In this document: positions 28,516 to 35,692 of the stretch, piece by piece
How positions within the stretch are numbered: position 1 is the stretch's first letter
Layout: each line of letters begins with the position of its first letter
Origin: JAJTFW01 sp964534995
GTDB taxonomy: Bacteria; Bacteroidota; Bacteroidia; AKYH767-A; OLB10
Length of the DNA: 56,196 bases
NCBI GenBank assembly: GCA_964534995.1
Contig: CAZHSC010000012.1
Span: 1-56,196 of the forward strand
Direction: 5' to 3'
Notes under the pieces: model-generated
What the model saw: the letters and a program-made list of their open reading frames with translations, nothing else
Told to the model about the DNA's origin: nothing
Database searches by the model: none
Made by a program: the position numbers and the translations under genes

Positions 28516-29361
28516 ATGAAACTTCATCAACTCGCAATCAGTGCCCTGGCATTTTTTCTTATTTCAGGCTGTGACGAAATAGATGGGCCTTACGGTACCG
28601 GTATCAATGGCGGCCCGGTAGGAGGTGATACCATTGTGCAAAACGTTTTACTGGAAGATTTCACAGGCCATACCTGTCAGGCCTGTCCGAATGCTCACCG
28701 TGAAGCTACACGACTGCATAATATTTACGGGGAACGCCTCGTGATACTTGCCGTTCACGCCGACTTCTGGGCAGACCCATATCCTGCAGGAGCCCCTTAT
28801 TTTACCTATGACTTCCGGAATCCAATCTCCACGCAAATAGCTACCGATTTTAATGTGATTGGCCAACCATTTCCCAAAGGAATGGTGAACAGAATGCTGA
28901 ACCCCGGTACCAGTGATCAGTTAATCCTTGACTGGGCCAATTGGGAAAGCAAGGTGGACCAATGGATCAACACAGTGGCCAAAGCGGGCATGGAAATTAC
29001 CCCCGGTTACGACACCGGCAACAGGAAAATCTCAGCAGAAGTGACCGTTAAAGCAGTTTCCGATCTCAGTGATCCTGTAAATCTTGCGGTATACTTTGTT
29101 GAAGACAGTATTATTAACTGGCAAAAGGATGGCGGTACCAACGTGCAGAACTACATTCACCGCCATGTACTGCGGGGTTCCCTCAACGGCACTTACGGTG
29201 AAAACCTGGGTACGTTGGCCGCAGGTACCGAAGTCACCAAAAACTACGATGGTTTTCTGACACCCGCCGATGCCGAACCTTCTCATGTTTACATCGTTGC
29301 TATCCTAACCAACAGCGTTACGAATGAAGTTGTGCAGGTTGAAGAAATAAAAATGCAATAA
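28516..29361 (+). CDS. Omp28-like lipoprotein with thioredoxin-type CxxC
   Basis: 281 residues from the ATG at 28516, which places a textbook lipoprotein signal at the N-terminus (LAFFLISGC, lipidated Cys19). After a glycine-rich linker comes the Omp28-type thioredoxin-like domain: VLLEDFTGHTCQACPNAHRE, with Cys54 and Cys57 in a CQAC motif, then LVILAVHADFWADP and GQPFPKGMVNRM. The C-terminal half is a beta-sandwich-like region (LAVYFVEDSIINWQKDGGTNVQNYIHRHVLRG). The Omp28 family is named after a Porphyromonas gingivalis outer-membrane protein; its biochemical role is poorly known. The enriched CxxC context suggests thiol handling outside the inner membrane. It lies 8 bases upstream of the phosphatidyltransferase start. 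Confidence 0.88.
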   Translation: MKLHQLAISALAFFLISGCDEIDGPYGTGINGGPVGGDTIVQNVLLEDFTGHTCQACPNAHREATRLHNIYGERLVILAVHADFWADPYPAGAPYFTYDFRNPISTQIATDFNVIGQPFPKGMVNRMLNPGTSDQLILDWANWESKVDQWINTVAKAGMEITPGYDTGNRKISAEVTVKAVSDLSDPVNLAVYFVEDSIINWQKDGGTNVQNYIHRHVLRGSLNGTYGENLGTLAAGTEVTKNYDGFLTPADAEPSHVYIVAILTNSVTNEVVQVEEIKMQ

Positions 29362-29369
29362 GCAGCAAG

Positions 29370-29954
29370 GTGCAAAAAACAGCGTTTTACATCATCAACG
29401 GAATTACGCTGTACCGGGTACTATCCGCCTTCGTATTATTTTATCTTATCATTTCAGGCAATCAGGATGTGTTCAAATGGCTGCTGCCAGTAAGTTTTTT
29501 CACCGACCTGATAGATGGTGTCCTTGCAAGGAAATATAAAGTCACCAGTGTAACGGGTTCATTTCTGGACTCCATCGGCGACGACCTGACCGTGCTGGCG
29601 GGAGTTAGCGCCATGTATTTTTTCAAATACGAATTTCTTTACGAACAAAGATTTATTCTGCTGAGCCTGCTGGCCCTGTTCTTTATACAGATTGGAGTTT
29701 CGGTTTTCCGCTACCGTAAAATCTCGAGTTTTCATACCTATTGCGCCAAAACAGCAGCTATACTGCAAGGCAGTTTTCTGATACTTCTTTACCTGCTTCC
29801 TCAACCATTTTACTTTCTCTTTTATCTGGCAGCATTGATAACCTTTCTGGACCTGATTGAAGAAATAGTACTGGTTTTTGTATTGCAGGAATGGAAAGTA
29901 AATGTAAAAGGATTGTACTGGATCCTGAAACAAAACAGGGAGGCACATCCATAA
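29370..29954 (+). CDS. CDP-alcohol phosphatidyltransferase
   Basis: 194-residue membrane enzyme that transfers a phosphatidyl group from CDP-diacylglycerol to an alcohol during phospholipid synthesis. The family signature D-x2-DG-x2-AR-x8-G-x3-D-x3-D is complete: Asp46, Asp49-Gly50, Ala53-Arg54, Gly63, Asp67 and Asp71 (DLIDGVLARKYKVTSVTGSF and following). About five to six hydrophobic segments surround it. The start is a GTG at 29370, 8 bases after the previous stop; no in-frame upstream ATG exists. Sequence alone does not settle whether the acceptor is glycerol-3-phosphate, serine or another alcohol, so no symbol is given. Confidence 0.9.
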   Translation: MQKTAFYIINGITLYRVLSAFVLFYLIISGNQDVFKWLLPVSFFTDLIDGVLARKYKVTSVTGSFLDSIGDDLTVLAGVSAMYFFKYEFLYEQRFILLSLLALFFIQIGVSVFRYRKISSFHTYCAKTAAILQGSFLILLYLLPQPFYFLFYLAALITFLDLIEEIVLVFVLQEWKVNVKGLYWILKQNREAHP

Positions 29955-30058
29955 TTCAGGATATACCTTTACAATTACTAATATCTTCATACTGCTGTGT
30001 ACTGACAGATATCAAACCCGGCCATTATGCGAATCATACAAATCAAATTATAGTCATT

Positions 30059-30066
30059 TAATTTTG
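30059..30066 (+). promoter_or_regulatory. -7 promoter element upstream of the hydrolase-PRTase pair
   Basis: TAATTTTG, 17 bases before the ATG at 30084, implying a leader of about 10 bases. Confidence 0.5.
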
Positions 30067-30083
30067 TTATCTATTCTTAGCCC

Positions 30084-30713
30084 ATGCTAAAAGAAACCGT
30101 TTCACTGTATGCAGGGGAGGTTCAACTGGAAGGGGAACTCATCCTACCCGAAGGGTCAACATCGCTGGTTATTTTTTCACACGGAAGCGGGAGCAGCCGG
30201 TTCAGCCAGCGAAACAATTTCATTGCGGCCATACTGAACCGGGCAGGCATCTCCACTTTTCTTCCCGATCTGCTTACGAAGGAGGAAGATGAAAATTATG
30301 ACAACAGGTTTGACATTGAATTATTGACCGGACGGCTTGCCACACTGACGCAGGAAATTTTAAAACACGAAGAACTGAAAAACTTCAGCGTTGGTTATTT
30401 CGGCGCCAGCACCGGCGCTGCATCGGCCCTGAAAGCATCCGTTATTCCTGATAATATCATAAAGGCCATCGTTTCGCGAGGAGGAAGACCGGACCTGGTT
30501 CCTGAAGTATTTGAACAGGTGGAGGCAGCCACCCTGTTAATAGTAGGTGAGAAGGACGAGGAAGTACTCGCTTTAAACCGCGAGGTGTATCATCGTCTTC
30601 GCTGCACTAAAAAACTCTCCACAGTAAATAATGCCACACATCTCTTTGAAGAGCCCGGTACGCTGGAACAAGTGGGAAATCTTGCCAGGGAATGGTTTCT
30701 GAAATACCTTTAA
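30084..30713 (+). CDS. Alpha/beta hydrolase, dienelactone hydrolase-like
   Basis: 209 residues with a full catalytic triad by pattern: nucleophile Ser109 in GASTG, acid Asp158 in VGEKDEEV and His186 in NNATHLFEEPG. The oxyanion segment SHGSGSSRFSQRN lies at 32-44. There is no signal peptide, so it is cytosolic. The gene is followed after 21 bases by a phosphoribosyltransferase. In some actinobacteria these two domains occur as one fused protein (Mycobacterium tuberculosis Rv0571c type), so the pairing is likely functional. The natural substrate is unknown. Confidence 0.88.
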   Translation: MLKETVSLYAGEVQLEGELILPEGSTSLVIFSHGSGSSRFSQRNNFIAAILNRAGISTFLPDLLTKEEDENYDNRFDIELLTGRLATLTQEILKHEELKNFSVGYFGASTGAASALKASVIPDNIIKAIVSRGGRPDLVPEVFEQVEAATLLIVGEKDEEVLALNREVYHRLRCTKKLSTVNNATHLFEEPGTLEQVGNLAREWFLKYL

Positions 30714-30734
30714 CCACTTAAGCTCCTGTAATAA

Positions 30735-31333
30735 ATGTACCTCGACAGAACCGACGCTGCCAGACAACTGAGTCCATTACTCCAGGCCTATAAAAAATGC
30801 AAAGGTATTGTAATGGCCGTACCACGGGGCGGCGTCCCTCTCGGGTATATCATTTCGCAGGAACTCGGATTGCCGCTGGAAATATTTCTTGCCAAAAAAA
30901 TAGGCCACCCCATGAACCGTGAATACGCAATTGCATCCGTTTCATTACAGGGGGTCGAGTATGACCGGCATGTGTCGGATGTGGACCCTGAATATGTAGC
31001 AGGTGAAGGCAGGAAAATCCTGGAGGAATTACAGCGCAGGTATAAACGGTTCACGGGACACGCTACACCCGATATCGTCAAAGACAAAATAATTATCCTG
31101 ATAGATGACGGCATTGCCACAGGAAGTACGCTGATTGCGGCGGCGAAAGGCTTACGGAAATTGCACCCTGCAAAAATCGTACTCGCCGTACCGGTAGCGC
31201 CACCCGATGCACGGTACCGTTTCAGGGACCTGGTTGATGNNNNNNNNNNTTTTACGAGGACTTTAGTGAAGTTACGGACGAAGATGTCATGGCATTGCTT
31301 CAGCGTGCTGAAAGCGGGCGGCATCCCGGTTGA
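30735..31333 (+). CDS. Phosphoribosyltransferase, interrupted by a 10-N assembly gap
   Basis: Type I PRTase fold (COG1926-like). Visible motifs are AVPRGGVPLGYIISQELG near residue 28 and the PRPP-binding loop IILIDDGIATGST at 120-132. An assembly gap of 10 N at 31240-31249 interrupts the gene after LVD168. Beyond it, the family-like sequence (FYEDFSEVTDEDVMALLQR) continues in a different frame from base 31250 and stops at the TGA 31331-31333. Removing or resizing the gap restores one gene; the apparent longer frame to 31388 is an artefact. Judged by relatives, some 14-18 residues are hidden in the gap. Probably co-transcribed with the hydrolase upstream. Confidence 0.85.
31240..31249. other. 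Assembly gap (10 N)
   Basis: Ten unknown bases inside the phosphoribosyltransferase gene. The frame relation on either side shows that the real length is not a simple 10 bases. Confidence 0.98.
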
Positions 31334-31689
31334 AGCAATTTTTACAGTACTTACGCGGAGGATTAACAGGCGCCTGTTCATTACTTAAAAAAATTCGGGG
31401 GGCCATACCCTGTACCCGGGGTATATTTGTACACGGACACGGAAAGTTTGTGATAGTAAATATTTGTCCGGTTTTTCATTGAGCAGGCGGAACAACTAAA
31501 CCCTTAGTAAAAATGCCCGCAAATGCTCAATCATATGAAACCATTCTTTAACAGGAGACCTCAGGTGCCCGGCACCTGAATATAACTCCAACCGCTCCCT
31601 CACCGGCAGGGCCGGTGACGTGGCAGGCTTCGTAACTGCCCAAACGTTACATTCCCAAAAAATTCATTTAATTTTAAAAAAAAACCATT
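31334..31689 (+). other. Intergenic region with two or three hairpins; candidate structured leader
   Basis: No gene. A TATATTTG element lies at 31422-31429, about 260 bases before the next ATG. Two perfect 8-bp hairpins with 3-base loops stand 20 bases apart: arms TCAGGTGC/GCACCTGA at 31561-31579 and TCACCGGC/GCCGGTGA at 31600-31618. A weaker GGCAG/CTGCC hairpin follows at about 31623-31641. None is followed by a T-run, so they are not simple terminators. They could be a structured 5' leader of the gene at 31690 or a small RNA. Confidence 0.5.
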
Positions 31690-32115
31690 ATGAAAAAAAT
31701 ATTTTTATCTCTGTTTATCCTCATTTCCGTTATCAGCGCTGATGTGTACGCACAGATTGAAAAACCCATCAGAATATCTATACGTCTTGATTTCATTATT
31801 GCATCACGCCGGCAAAACTGCGAAAGCGGCTTCGGATTCTGCAGTGCAGGCGGCAGCATCACCTTCCGTAGCGTGAATACCGGACTCTACACAGAGGGCA
31901 ACACCCTCTATTTCTGCCTCGACCGCAGCCGTATTTCCCCAGAACTGGAAAGCGAATTGCGTAACGCCGCGTTCTTCCCTGTAACAGAAGAAACCGTGAT
32001 TTCGCAGGACATTGCCGTGAAGCTCGGCTTCCGGGATGAAATACGTTTAGCCATGGGCAACTATCCTATTACTTTCCGTGATGATTATATTGTAATTCCC
32101 TGCCGCATAGAGTAA
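31690..32115 (+). CDS. Small exported protein of unknown function
   Basis: 141 residues, signal peptide (IFLSLFILISVISADVYAQ). The mature part has three to four cysteines (RRQNCESGFGFCSAGG, LYFCLDRSR, VIPCRIE) and alternates short beta-like stretches. I do not recognise the family. It follows the double-hairpin region and precedes a lipoprotein of unknown function, and is closed by a stem-loop at 32154-32186. The clean signal peptide and stop-free frame support a real gene. Confidence 0.78.
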   Translation: MKKIFLSLFILISVISADVYAQIEKPIRISIRLDFIIASRRQNCESGFGFCSAGGSITFRSVNTGLYTEGNTLYFCLDRSRISPELESELRNAAFFPVTEETVISQDIAVKLGFRDEIRLAMGNYPITFRDDYIVIPCRIE

Positions 32116-32153
32116 GTGTGTAAACTGTAAATATCCACGCAAGCATTTCATTT

Positions 32154-32189
32154 CCCTGCCTGCGACTGTCAGGGTTGCAGGCAGGGTTT
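32154..32189 (+). terminator. Hairpin terminator after the small exported protein
   Basis: Perfect 10-bp stem CCCTGCCTGC/GCAGGCAGGG with a 13-base loop, followed by TTT. The T-run is short, so termination may be partial. Confidence 0.6.
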
Positions 32190-32214
32190 GCATCAATCAA
32201 AAACACTGTCCGAA

Positions 32215-32805
32215 ATGAAAAAAAAGATCTGTTCCTCTGTGATGCTACTGGTTTCACTTGGTTTGCTCAGCAGTTGCGAACCTGTACTAAAATTATGTAT
32301 GGGAATTAAAAAACCCTCCGGAAAAACGCCGGAAGAACTCCTGGCATATGCCCGGAAAAAATCAATGCCGACCGATAATATTTTTTATTTCAGGGATTCC
32401 GCGTCCTTCGTGAACACGGTAAATGCACTCCCAACCTTAACGGAAATTGAAGTGTACGATACCAAAGGAAACCTGATCACTTTCAAAGAACCGGGCGCCT
32501 GCGCCGTGCAAACAGACCAATTCCTGAACAACATTTGCCTCTCTGCAAAGCAGCCTCCTGACACTTTAAAAACCATTGCACAAAGAATGAAAGACCTGGT
32601 GGAGGTACCCGGCAACCTGGCTGCCCGCAATTACAAAGCACAGGATTATGATTACACCATTATACTTTACTGGGCCACCTACCTGGGAACCCTGAATAAA
32701 AAAAACCCACGAACCTGGGAGCAGATCATTCAAAACAAAAACGAATGCCGCATCAGGGTATTTAAAGTTTCTCTGGATATCATGGACAACTGGCAGACAA
32801 ACTGA
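32215..32805 (+). CDS. Lipoprotein of unknown function
   Basis: 196 residues from the ATG at 32215; the upstream TTG at 32188 lies in the preceding hairpin region and is unlikely. The N-terminus is a lipoprotein signal (SSVMLLVSLGLLSSC, lipidated Cys21). The remaining sequence has no recognised domain; it contains short segments such as VYDTKGNLITFKEPGACAVQ and YTIILYWATYLGTLNKKNP, which faintly recall proteins that carry redox-related folds, but no CxxC is present. It pairs with the small exported protein upstream and may be a membrane-anchored partner (inference). Confidence 0.8.
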   Translation: MKKKICSSVMLLVSLGLLSSCEPVLKLCMGIKKPSGKTPEELLAYARKKSMPTDNIFYFRDSASFVNTVNALPTLTEIEVYDTKGNLITFKEPGACAVQTDQFLNNICLSAKQPPDTLKTIAQRMKDLVEVPGNLAARNYKAQDYDYTIILYWATYLGTLNKKNPRTWEQIIQNKNECRIRVFKVSLDIMDNWQTN

Positions 32806-32967
32806 ACGCCGGCGGATTTTTTATTTTCTGATGGCACAGCATGTAAAAAGGATCAAAAACATTACACGGAATCATTCCTTTGTGCCAACCCATAAAAAAA
32901 TCCATCCCTTGCTATGACAATTTTTAACAAGGAAAGCATTTATTGAAAATCACAAACGCGTTTTTCC

Positions 32968-32975
32968 TACTTTTG
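32968..32975 (+). promoter_or_regulatory. -7 promoter element upstream of the acyl-CoA dehydrogenase gene
   Basis: TACTTTTG, 47 bases before the ATG at 33023. An ATTG lies 22 bases further upstream. Confidence 0.5.
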
Positions 32976-33022
32976 CAGGGTTAAAAAAGCGTCCGGATAC
33001 AAGGCGCCATAACGCTACACTT

Positions 33023-34201
33023 ATGCCACAAGACCGATTCCAGGGCCATGATTATTACCTCATGGACGAGTTACTTACCGAAGAACATCGTTTGATCCGT
33101 GATTCCGTTCGTGAATGGGTAAAACGGGATATATCTCCCATCATTGAGGACTATGCGCAGAAGGCTGAGTTCCCAAAACAGATCATCAAAGGCCTGGCCG
33201 GCATTGGCGCTTTCGGACCATACATTCCCACAGAATATGGCGGTGGTGGTCTGGATCAGATTTCCTATGGACTTATCATGCAGGAAATCGAACGCGGCGA
33301 CTCAGGGGTACGTTCAACGGCCTCCGTACAAAGTTCACTGGTGATGTATCCTATTTACACCTACGGGTCTGAGGAACAGCGTCGTAAATATCTGCCAAAA
33401 CTGGCTACCGGTGAAATGATGGGATGTTTCGGATTGACGGAACCCAATCACGGTTCTAACCCATCCGGAATGCTTACCCATATCAAAGATGCCGGTGATC
33501 ATGTTATCTTAAATGGTGCAAAAATGTGGATTTCCAATGCACCTTTTGCCGATATCGCTGTGGTGTGGGCCAAAGATGAAGAAGGTGTAATACGCGGACT
33601 CGTGGTAGAGCGTGGCATGGAGGGATTTTCCACCCCCGAAACGCATAACAAATGGTCGTTGAGAGCCAGTGCTACCGGAGAATTGGTATTTGACAATGTA
33701 AAAGTTCCCAAGGCTAATATTTTCCCCAATGTAAAAGGATTAAAAGGCCCACTGGGTTGTTTGAATTCAGCCCGTTACGGCATTGCATGGGGGGCGATAG
33801 GCGCGGCGATGGATTGCTATGATACAGCGCTGCGTTACAGTCAGGAACGTATTCAGTTTGGCAAACCCATAGGCGCCTTCCAGCTACAGCAAAAGAAGCT
33901 GGCGGAAATGATCACAGAAATTACCAAGGCACAACTGCTTACCTGGCGTTTGGGTGTTTTGAAAAATGAAAACAGGGCTACCCCTGCTCAGATTTCTATG
34001 GCCAAGAGAAACAACGTAAACATGGCTTTACAGATTACCCGGGATGCCCGTCAAATGCTTGGAGGCATGGGTATTACCGGTGAATATCCCATCATGCGGC
34101 ACATGATGAACCTGGAAAGTGTTGTTACTTACGAAGGAACTCATGATATCCACCTCCTCATTACAGGGATGGATGTGACAGGGTTCAATGCTTTCAATTA
34201 A
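33023..34201 (+). CDS. Acyl-CoA dehydrogenase, glutaryl-CoA dehydrogenase type
   Basis: 392-residue FAD enzyme. It is expected to oxidise and decarboxylate glutaryl-CoA to crotonyl-CoA in lysine or tryptophan breakdown. The pattern follows the family throughout: ACFGLTEP-like block GCFGLTEPNHGSNPSGM; WISNAPFADIAVVWA; the SARYGIAWGAIGAAMDCYDTA block, characteristic of glutaryl-CoA dehydrogenases; and catalytic Glu371 in VVTYEGTHDIHLLI. Start is the ATG at 33023. Other catabolic genes are not adjacent, so the assignment within the acyl-CoA dehydrogenase superfamily rests on motifs. Confidence 0.9.
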   Translation: MPQDRFQGHDYYLMDELLTEEHRLIRDSVREWVKRDISPIIEDYAQKAEFPKQIIKGLAGIGAFGPYIPTEYGGGGLDQISYGLIMQEIERGDSGVRSTASVQSSLVMYPIYTYGSEEQRRKYLPKLATGEMMGCFGLTEPNHGSNPSGMLTHIKDAGDHVILNGAKMWISNAPFADIAVVWAKDEEGVIRGLVVERGMEGFSTPETHNKWSLRASATGELVFDNVKVPKANIFPNVKGLKGPLGCLNSARYGIAWGAIGAAMDCYDTALRYSQERIQFGKPIGAFQLQQKKLAEMITEITKAQLLTWRLGVLKNENRATPAQISMAKRNNVNMALQITRDARQMLGGMGITGEYPIMRHMMNLESVVTYEGTHDIHLLITGMDVTGFNAFN

Positions 34202-34342
34202 TCCTGGCAGGGTAAAAAAACAGGCTTCGTTTTTCCGGGAAATACTTTGAAATTTTCAGTGGCTGTAAAAGGTGTTCAACTTACCTTATAAAGGTAATCA
34301 TGGATATCCAATTATGCTGATTTCGCTTACAGGGAAGGTGTT

Positions 34343-34693
34343 TTACATGGAATAATTCTCTTCCCAGGCATTGTACAATTCATTCAAAAAGAGATTTTCG
34401 CGTGGGCTGATTTTTTTGTCGGCAGCGACCAGTTTAACTGCAAAATCAAGAAAATGAGAACGTTCATCGGGTGTTGAATCCATGTAAAAAGCATTCATGG
34501 CATTGTTAAAATGAATGGGGTAATCGGAAGCATCCAGTTTACTCAGGACTTCCATCTCACTGTCGAGATTCACCCGCGATGGAAAATTCTCAATAAGGTA
34601 GTTTTTAATCACTTTATCCTCTTTGCCATTGAATTTATTATCCACGGCTGATAAAATCATTAAAAGATGGTATCCGGCAATAGCTTTATTCAT
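34343..34693 (-). CDS. Small TerB-like domain protein
   Basis: 116 residues, cytosolic, mostly helical. The second half (FLDFAVKLVAADKKISPRENLFLNELYNAW) follows the TerB-like pattern of acidic helical repeats, and the first half (HLLMILSAVDNKFNGKEDKVIKNYLIENF) looks like an equivalent repeat. TerB-like domains are widespread accessory modules, best known from tellurite-resistance operons, but single-domain versions are mostly uncharacterised. It lies next to tRNA-Cys and is convergent with the dehydrogenase gene. A second TerB-like domain occurs at the N-terminus of the ABC protein at 37233. Confidence 0.78.
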   Translation of the reverse strand: MNKAIAGYHLLMILSAVDNKFNGKEDKVIKNYLIENFPSRVNLDSEMEVLSKLDASDYPIHFNNAMNAFYMDSTPDERSHFLDFAVKLVAADKKISPRENLFLNELYNAWEENYSM

Positions 34694-34883
34694 AATAACC
34701 TACATAAACTTAACCGAAGCTAAGTTACAAAAAAACCTTGCCCTGACCACTAACCCCGATCATTTTTGGTTGAAGATCAACAACAATTGACAAATTTACA
34801 GGTGAAACCGCAACCAAAAGGAAGGCATGGCGTTTAGTGGGGTGAAGCGAAAATTATAATACCGCGGGAGAAGCAATATTTAT

Positions 34884-34891
34884 TATGTTTG
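34884..34891 (+). promoter_or_regulatory. -7 promoter element of the tRNA-Cys gene
   Basis: TATGTTTG, 11 bases before the mature tRNA 5' end, matching TAnnTTTG. Confidence 0.6.
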
Positions 34892-34902
34892 CACCCGCAA
34901 TT

Positions 34903-34973
34903 GGTCGCGTGGCCGAGCGGTTAGGCAGAGGTCTGCAAAACCTTGTACAGCAGTTCGAATCTGCTCGCGACCT
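34903..34973 (+). tRNA. tRNA-Cys (GCA anticodon)
   Basis: 71-nt cloverleaf. Acceptor arms GGTCGCG (34903-34909) and CGCGACC (34966-34972) pair fully. The anticodon loop reads CTGCAAA with anticodon GCA. The T arm is AGCAG-TTCGAAT-CTGCT. Discriminator base is T (U73), which is typical for tRNA-Cys. The CCA end is not encoded. Confidence 0.96.
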
Positions 34974-35012
34974 CAACGAAAAGCCCCTTCTTCAACGAAG
35001 TTGAAGCGGGGG
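34958..35012 (+). repeat. Direct repeat copy 1: tRNA-Cys 3' end plus terminator stem
   Basis: 55 bases identical to 35157-35211. This copy is the functional one, comprising the T-arm 3' half, the acceptor 3' strand and the terminator hairpin of tRNA-Cys. Confidence 0.95.
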
Positions 35013-35024
35013 TTTTTCTTTTTT
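34984..35024 (+). terminator. Terminator of tRNA-Cys
   Basis: Inner stem CTTCAAC/GTTGAAG with a GAA loop, outer CCCC/GGGG, followed by TTTTTCTTTTTT. Confidence 0.88.
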
Positions 35025-35054
35025 ATGGACATGCAAACTCGCTTGCAAATGGAC

Positions 35055-35100
35055 ATACAAAAGAAAAACTCCCGGGCAAGCCGAAGGCTTGAAGGGGCTT
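35055..35100 (-). terminator. Terminator-like hairpin facing the minus strand
   Basis: Read on the minus strand: AAAGCCCCTTCAAGCC, loop TTC, GGCTTG..., then GGGAGTTTTTCTTTT. It resembles the tRNA-Cys terminator in inverted orientation. No gene is visible for it to terminate; its source would lie in or beyond the assembly gap. Confidence 0.55.
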
Positions 35101-35156
35101 TACGTTGAAGGCTACCCCCCTTTTACAGATCACCGAAGGAGCTCCGCGACTGAGGT

Positions 35157-35211
35157 AATCTGCTCGCGACCTCAACGAAAAGCCCCTTCTTCAACGAAGT
35201 TGAAGCGGGGG
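35157..35211 (+). repeat. Direct repeat copy 2 of the tRNA-Cys 3' end and terminator
   Basis: 55 bases identical to copy 1, spaced 199 bases after it, without the 5' two-thirds of the tRNA. It ends exactly at a 100-N gap, and the bases after the gap (TTTTTCTTT) continue the terminator as in copy 1. Confidence 0.95.
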
Positions 35212-35311
35212 NNNNNNNNNNNNNNNNNNNNNNNNNNNNNNNNNNNNNNNNNNNNNNNNNNNNNNNNNNNNNNNNNNNNNNNNNNNNNNNNNNNNNNNNN
35301 NNNNNNNNNNN
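35212..35311. other. Assembly gap (100 N)
   Basis: Exactly 100 N, the usual placeholder for unknown length, placed inside the second terminator copy. Repetition is the likely cause of the break. Confidence 0.97.
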
Positions 35312-35391
35312 TTTTTCTTTAAAGGATACATCCATTTGCAGATGACGAGGGGCTCAGCTTCACCGGAATATCCATTTACTCTCTAAAATAA

Positions 35392-35680
35392 TTTCCGAAT
35401 CAAAGTAGAAGCACTGCAAAACGTAGCTATAATTCACACTGGGATATTTCTCTCAAGAATTTATTATTCGAAACTGGCAAATCATCGCTTTGAAAGATGT
35501 GATAATTGTATCGGACCGGCATTGCCGGAAATCGAAAAATTCGAAATAAAACCTATTAAATATATTGACAATAAGAGATTTGAGTCAACTTTAGAATTGG
35601 TTGAAAACACCATGAATATCTTTTTTGAAAGGGGGGTCCGGAGCGGTATTGACTTGTTTAAGTTTATTCGAAACTATTAA
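35392..35680 (+). pseudogene. Possible gene remnant of unknown origin
   Basis: An open frame of about 95 codons without an ATG before its last third, ending at TAA 35678-35680. The predicted peptide looks protein-like rather than random (VEALQNVAIIHTGIFLSRI, then FERCDNCIGPALPEIEKFE, and FERGVRSGIDLFKFIRNY). It is more A/T-rich than its neighbours. The position just past a tRNA 3'-end duplication suggests debris from an integration or deletion. The family is not identified; the VxxIxTGIFLS stretch faintly recalls restriction specificity subunits, but this is only an impression. Confidence 0.35.
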
Positions 35681-35692
35681 CGCCATCAGCCC

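Noticed and set aside
31334..31388. Extended C-terminus of the phosphoribosyltransferase to 31388
   Set aside because: Artefact of the wrong gap size; the family-like sequence ends at 31333 in another frame.
35025..35056. Short direct repeat ATGGACAT flanking TTGCAA-type bases
   Set aside because: Only 8 bases long and without any transposase or longer repeat; could be chance in a short spacer.
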